DNA of 64,000 nucleotides from Candidatus Pantoea haifensis (GTDB lineage Bacteria; Pseudomonadota; Gammaproteobacteria; Enterobacterales; Enterobacteriaceae): positions 930,001 through 994,000 of the forward strand of contig JAGTWN010000004.1 in assembly GCA_018842655.1 (NCBI GenBank). The letters are read 5' to 3'. The position numbers and the translations under genes were made by a program. The notes beneath the pieces were generated by a model that was not told where the DNA came from, did no database searches, and saw nothing but the letters and a program-made list of their open reading frames with translations. Shown piece by piece: positions 60,405 through 64,000 of the stretch (its first letter is position 1; every line of letters starts with the position of its first letter).

Positions 60405-61703
60405 ATGAAGAAAATTCTCAATACCTTCCTTCCGTTATATGCCACAACCTTGTTAATGCTGCTGGGTTCTGGACTGCTGACAACCTATGTTTCCCTGCGC
60501 CTGGCTCATGAAGAGGTCAGCGGTGTGCTGATTGGTGCGATCACCGCAGCGCACTACGTGGGCCTGGTGATTGGCGGCAAAGTCGGACATAACCTTATCG
60601 CGCGTGTCGGTCATATTCGCGCTTATGTATCCTGCGCCGGCATTATTACTGCATCGGTTATCGGGCATGGTTTAACCGACATGATACCGTTATGGGTGTT
60701 TCTGCGGCTGATCATCGGCCTGTGTATGATGTGTCAGTATATGGTTCTCGAAAGCTGGCTCAACGATCAGGCGGAATCCTCTCAGCGCGGCGTGATTTTT
60801 GGCTTTTATATGGTGGCAACGTATTTAGGGTTGAGTGGCGGGCAGGTTCTGCTGACGCTACAAAGCGGATTCGGCGTCAGCAGTTTGCTGATTGTCGCGC
60901 TCTGCTTTGCGCTTTGCCTGGTGCCGATCGCGCTGACCACCCGTACCCATGTGCAGGCGATGTCGCCTGCGCCCATGGAGCTGGGTTATTTTATTCGCAC
61001 CATCCCCAAACTTTTGAGCACCACGCTGGTGACGGGCATGGCAATCGGCGCGTTCTATGGCCTGGCACCGGTTTACGCCAGCAGCAAAGGCTTCTCTACC
61101 GATCAAACCGGCCTGTTTATGAGTTTGACTATTTTTGCCGGACTGGTCTCTCAGTTCCCGTTGAGTTGGCTTTCAGATCGTTATGATCGTCAGCGCCTGC
61201 TGTTTTTTATCTCGGTGCTGTTTGCCGTATCCGCGTTACCGTTGGTGTTGTTGCCGAACCTGACTTTTAGCTGGCTGCTGGGCATCGCTTTTGTTGCCAG
61301 CATGATGCAGTTTTCGCTCTATCCATTACAGGTTGCGCTGGCAAACGATCAGGTTGCAGCAGAACGCCGCGTCTCGCTTACTGCCTGTTTGCTGATGGCT
61401 TTTGGTATTGGTGCCAGCATGGGGCCGCTGGCGGTTGGGGCGCTGATGCAGCCGCTTGGCAGCAACATGCTCTACCTCTCTTTTATACTCTGCGCTCTGG
61501 TGATTGCCGCGCTGAGCTACACCGCTAAGCAAGTTCCGCTGCCAACAACCGAAGTGCCGTTACCGCACGTGGTCATGCCTGAAAGTCTGGCAACGTCACC
61601 GTTGGGCGCGGCGCTCAATCCATCTATTGAAGAAGAGGTGATTCAGGCTTCGATGGTCAACAATGATGACGATGCCGAAACAACCGATAAACAACCCGCC
61701 TGA
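60405..61703 (+). CDS. MFS transporter, YcaD-like
   Basis: Inner-membrane protein of 432 residues with about 12 hydrophobic segments (LPLYATTLLMLLGSGLLTTY, VFLRLIIGLCMMCQYMVLES, FSLYPLQVALANDQVA). The start at 60405 (MKKILNTF) has CAGGGAG; a longer in-frame extension has no ribosome site. MFS loop motif WLSDRYDRQRLLFF is visible between segments 8 and 9. It resembles the YcaD/UPF0226 group of sugar-like MFS proteins. The acidic C-terminal tail is NNDDDAETTDK. Substrate unknown. Confidence 0.85.
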   Translation: MKKILNTFLPLYATTLLMLLGSGLLTTYVSLRLAHEEVSGVLIGAITAAHYVGLVIGGKVGHNLIARVGHIRAYVSCAGIITASVIGHGLTDMIPLWVFLRLIIGLCMMCQYMVLESWLNDQAESSQRGVIFGFYMVATYLGLSGGQVLLTLQSGFGVSSLLIVALCFALCLVPIALTTRTHVQAMSPAPMELGYFIRTIPKLLSTTLVTGMAIGAFYGLAPVYASSKGFSTDQTGLFMSLTIFAGLVSQFPLSWLSDRYDRQRLLFFISVLFAVSALPLVLLPNLTFSWLLGIAFVASMMQFSLYPLQVALANDQVAAERRVSLTACLLMAFGIGASMGPLAVGALMQPLGSNMLYLSFILCALVIAALSYTAKQVPLPTTEVPLPHVVMPESLATSPLGAALNPSIEEEVIQASMVNNDDDAETTDKQPA

Positions 61704-61715
61704 CAGGCGGGTTTA
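61693..61715 (+). terminator. Terminator after the MFS gene
   Basis: AACCCGCC-TGACA-GGCGGGTTT overlaps the stop region; the T run is short. Confidence 0.6.
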
Positions 61716-61852
61716 CATTGACATCAGCTGCATCCTAAAAGAACATCTCTGCGCTGCTCGCCGTGACGTCAGGTGATCGCGAGCCGCTACGCATAACACT
61801 GATTCCACCTCCACGATAACGCCTTATCGTAACTTACTGAATGGTAAGGTTT

Positions 61853-62748
61853 ATGGACATAAAACAACTCATTTATTTGTGCAATCTTGAACGCGAGCGC
61901 CATTTTGGTCGCGCCGCCGAAGCCAGCTTTGTCACCCAGCCTACGCTCTCAATGAGGCTGAAAAATCTGGAGCGCGAGCTGGGATTATCGCTCATCAACC
62001 GCAGCAATAACTTTGCTGGTTTTACGCCAGAAGGCGATCGCGTACTGGCGTGGGCGCGTGAAATTGTTTCTGTTTATCAGGGACTGAAGCTGGAAGTGGA
62101 GTCGCTAAAGCACGGGGTTAACGGCACGCTGCGCCTTGGCGTGGTGCCGCAATGCAGCGTTGCGTTGCCCCAGCTATTGAAAGCAGTTGCCGCGCGTTTT
62201 CCGCAGCTTGATTACCGCATCGCGGTCTTAAGTGCCGATCAACTGCTGGAGGCGCTGAACAGTCATACCGTGGATGTAGGCATCGGCTTTTTTGAGATGG
62301 CAACGTTGCGAGAACTGCATTTTCAGGCTGCGCTGTTGGCCGATCGTGGCGTGGAAGCGGTGTTTCATCCCGACCATTTTCCCGATTTGATGCAGCATGA
62401 GTCGATTAGCCTGGCGATGCTGGCTCAACAGCCGCTGTGTCTGGCGGAACAGACACGTTATTTCCGGCGCTATCTGGATATGGCGTTTCGTGAAGCTGAA
62501 CGGCTGCCCCGCGTAATTGTAGAGAGCGCCTCAATTATGCAACTGCTGCAATGTACGCAAGTGGGGCTGGGCGTCATGGTATCACCCCAAGGCCATCTGC
62601 TGCCTGAGTCATTGCAAGGTTTAGCGCAGCGTCCTATTGAGATCACCCGCATGGCGCGCGAGGCGGCGTTGGTGATTGCTGAACCCGGACGTGCTACGCC
62701 GCTGGCTCAGCATTTTTTGATGAAGCACGCGGCTATTTGCCGGCTTAA
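61853..62748 (+). CDS. LysR-family transcriptional regulator (probable frameshift at the 3' end)
   Basis: Winged-helix regulator: MDIKQLIYLCNLERERHFGR, ASFVTQPTLSMRLKNLEREL, then a substrate-binding domain (TLRLGVVPQCSVALPQLLKA, LEALNSHTVDVGIGFFEMA). The start at 61853 matches LysR N-termini. As it stands the frame extends to 62848, deep into the convergent gene. One extra T in the run of six at 62713-62718 gives AQHFFDEARGYLPA and a TAA at 62746-62748, about 298 residues, the normal LysR size. Target genes are unknown; MFS and CMD genes flank it. Confidence 0.85.
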
Positions 62749-63862
62749 GCGGCTTCTCCCAGCGCAAAAGGAGACGGCTGTTCCAGTTACCGATTGCCAC
62801 AGCCTGAATCAGCGCAAACAGCTCACCACGCTGCCAGCCACGATTTAAAAGGGGCTGCAACTGAGCCGCGCTAAAGCGTTCTGGTGTCCGTGTAAGCTGT
62901 GCCGCGAGCGCAATGACCTCCTGCTGTGGGTTTTCTTTTGCATCATCCTCAACGGCAGTAATGAGCATCCCGACACCGGCAAAATGTTGAAAAACCCAGC
63001 GACTGCCAAGAATGCGTGCGCTGGTCGCCTGCGCCAACGCAGTAAAGGTATTCGCTTCTAAACGCTGGCGTAATGTTGCCCAGCCATACAACACGTCAGG
63101 ATCGTGCGCCAGCACCCAAACCGCCTCATTTAAATCGGGCTGCGCCTGACAAAAGGTGAGGGCAGTCAACTGCCGCGCGCTGGCATAACGCTGCTCCAGC
63201 GGTTTTAGCGTGGGATGCCAGCGTCGCGCCACGCCAAATCCTTCGCGCTCTGCATCAGGCGGTGGCGTAATGCCAGGCAGCCAACGCACCGGCAATCCTT
63301 GCAGGGCGTGTAAGCCCGCGACAACGCGCGCCTGATAGCTGACAAACCCAATGACCTGGCTGAGCGTTACAATGTCAGGCTCAGTCAGGCCAACGGCTGC
63401 CAGTGCGCTAACTGACGCTGCGGTGATCAGCTCCGGCTGCATAGCAAGCTGACGCGCATACTGGGTAATTTGTGTCAGACGATTGTTGCTTTCACGCGAA
63501 GAGTCCGGTCCGGGCACTGGATTTAACCGGGCAGAATAGTGATTACACAAACGCTGCACCCCTGCCACCTGCGCTACGGTGAGGGCGGTGCTGAGGCGAT
63601 CATACAGCGTCAGCGTATGCGTCAGGGTTGGGGTAAGGCTGTCAGGAAACAGCAGTTGACTGAGATCGCGCGCGGCCAGCAATGCTGGCTGATTATCACG
63701 AAAAAGTGGCTGAAGCGCATGTGCATCCTGCCGTAAACCCAACAGAAAGCGATCGTCAATATGGGCTGCTTCCGGAACCAGCGGCACCGCCGGTGACATT
63801 GTTGGGCGGGTCTGGCTTTCGTAAAACCAGTGGTTATGGCCGGGATAACGGCGTTGTTCCAT
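62745..63862 (-). CDS. CMD-domain (AhpD-like) protein, Avi_7170-type (probable frameshift at the 3' end)
   Basis: A protein of about 372 residues related to carboxymuconolactone decarboxylase/AhpD proteins, with two similar halves (LTEPDIVTLSQVIGFVSYQA and RLLNRGW-QRGELFALIQAVA regions). The start at 63862 (MEQRRYPGHNHWFY) has AAAGGA. The CxxC pair of active AhpD enzymes is absent. The frame as given runs to 62621; one extra base in the A run at 62766-62769 (T on the coding strand) gives NSRLLFALGEAA and a TAA at 62745-62747, overlapping the LysR stop by three bases. The function is unknown. Confidence 0.75.
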
Positions 63863-64000
63863 GGTCAATCCTTTTGCAAATTCTGGCACAGCAACGTGAC
63901 GGCAAAATCTGAAACAGGCCACGCGCAGAAGAACTGACTTATCGTCGCTGAAGGGTGCGCCAGGGCAAAAGAATGATCGGTGATAATTAATAGCGTTAAA
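63863..64000. other. Upstream region of the CMD-domain gene to the window end
   Basis: No further gene is visible; the region probably holds the promoter of the minus-strand gene. Too short to say more. Confidence 0.4.

Overview
The window is a stretch of an enterobacterial chromosome. From one end to the other it follows the gene order known from Escherichia coli around trp, topA, acnA, pyrF and rnb, with extra blocks added. trpC-trpF is fused while trpG and trpD are separate genes, which argues against Escherichia, Salmonella or Enterobacter and points to an Erwiniaceae or Serratia-like lineage. A Pantoea or Erwinia relative is my best guess; I could not search a database. No rRNA, tRNA, CRISPR array, insertion sequence or prophage gene was recognised.

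Layout. 1-4200: galactofuranose ABC transporter (ytfQ end, ytfR, ytfT, yjfF). 4200-7750: yciA, yciB, yciC, a cysteine-cluster protein, ompW and a BON-domain lipoprotein. 7870-14650: complete trp operon on the minus strand with promoter, operator, leader peptide and attenuator. 14700-24450: rnm, yciO, a predicted lipoprotein protease, rluB, btuR, yciK, sohB, yciN, topA. 24600-34300: cysB, three tiny genes (ymiA, yciX and a 27-residue ORF), acnA, ribA, pgpB, lapA, lapB, pyrF, yciH, osmB. 34600-44200: a lone araD, kdgT with a KdgR box, a DSF-type signal synthase (rpfF) facing its probable receptor (rpfR/pdeR), ybdD-cstA and rnb. 44300-54200: accessory block with a YdeP-like molybdopterin oxidoreductase, a PTS EIIBC transporter, an IraP-like anti-adaptor, a copper-storage-type protein, a membrane PQQ dehydrogenase divergent from an exported 3-dehydroquinate dehydratase, and a CorA-type transporter. 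54200-60300: betA-betB-betI divergent from betT (choline to glycine betaine). 60400-64000: an MFS transporter, a LysR regulator and a CMD-domain protein.

The most interesting functional unit is the divergent pair at 49508-53080: a PQQ dehydrogenase of the glucose/quinate/shikimate family and a type I 3-dehydroquinate dehydratase with a signal peptide. Together they could turn quinate into 3-dehydroshikimate in the periplasm. The rpfF-rpfR pair is a second coherent signalling unit.

A major caveat concerns sequence quality. About 20 genes, including the essential-type topA, are broken by roughly 27 frameshifts. Nearly all of them can be repaired by adding a single base to a mononucleotide run, and I found no clear case needing the opposite correction. 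This looks like homopolymer under-calling in the assembly rather than gene decay. Such genes are annotated at full length with the suspected position stated.
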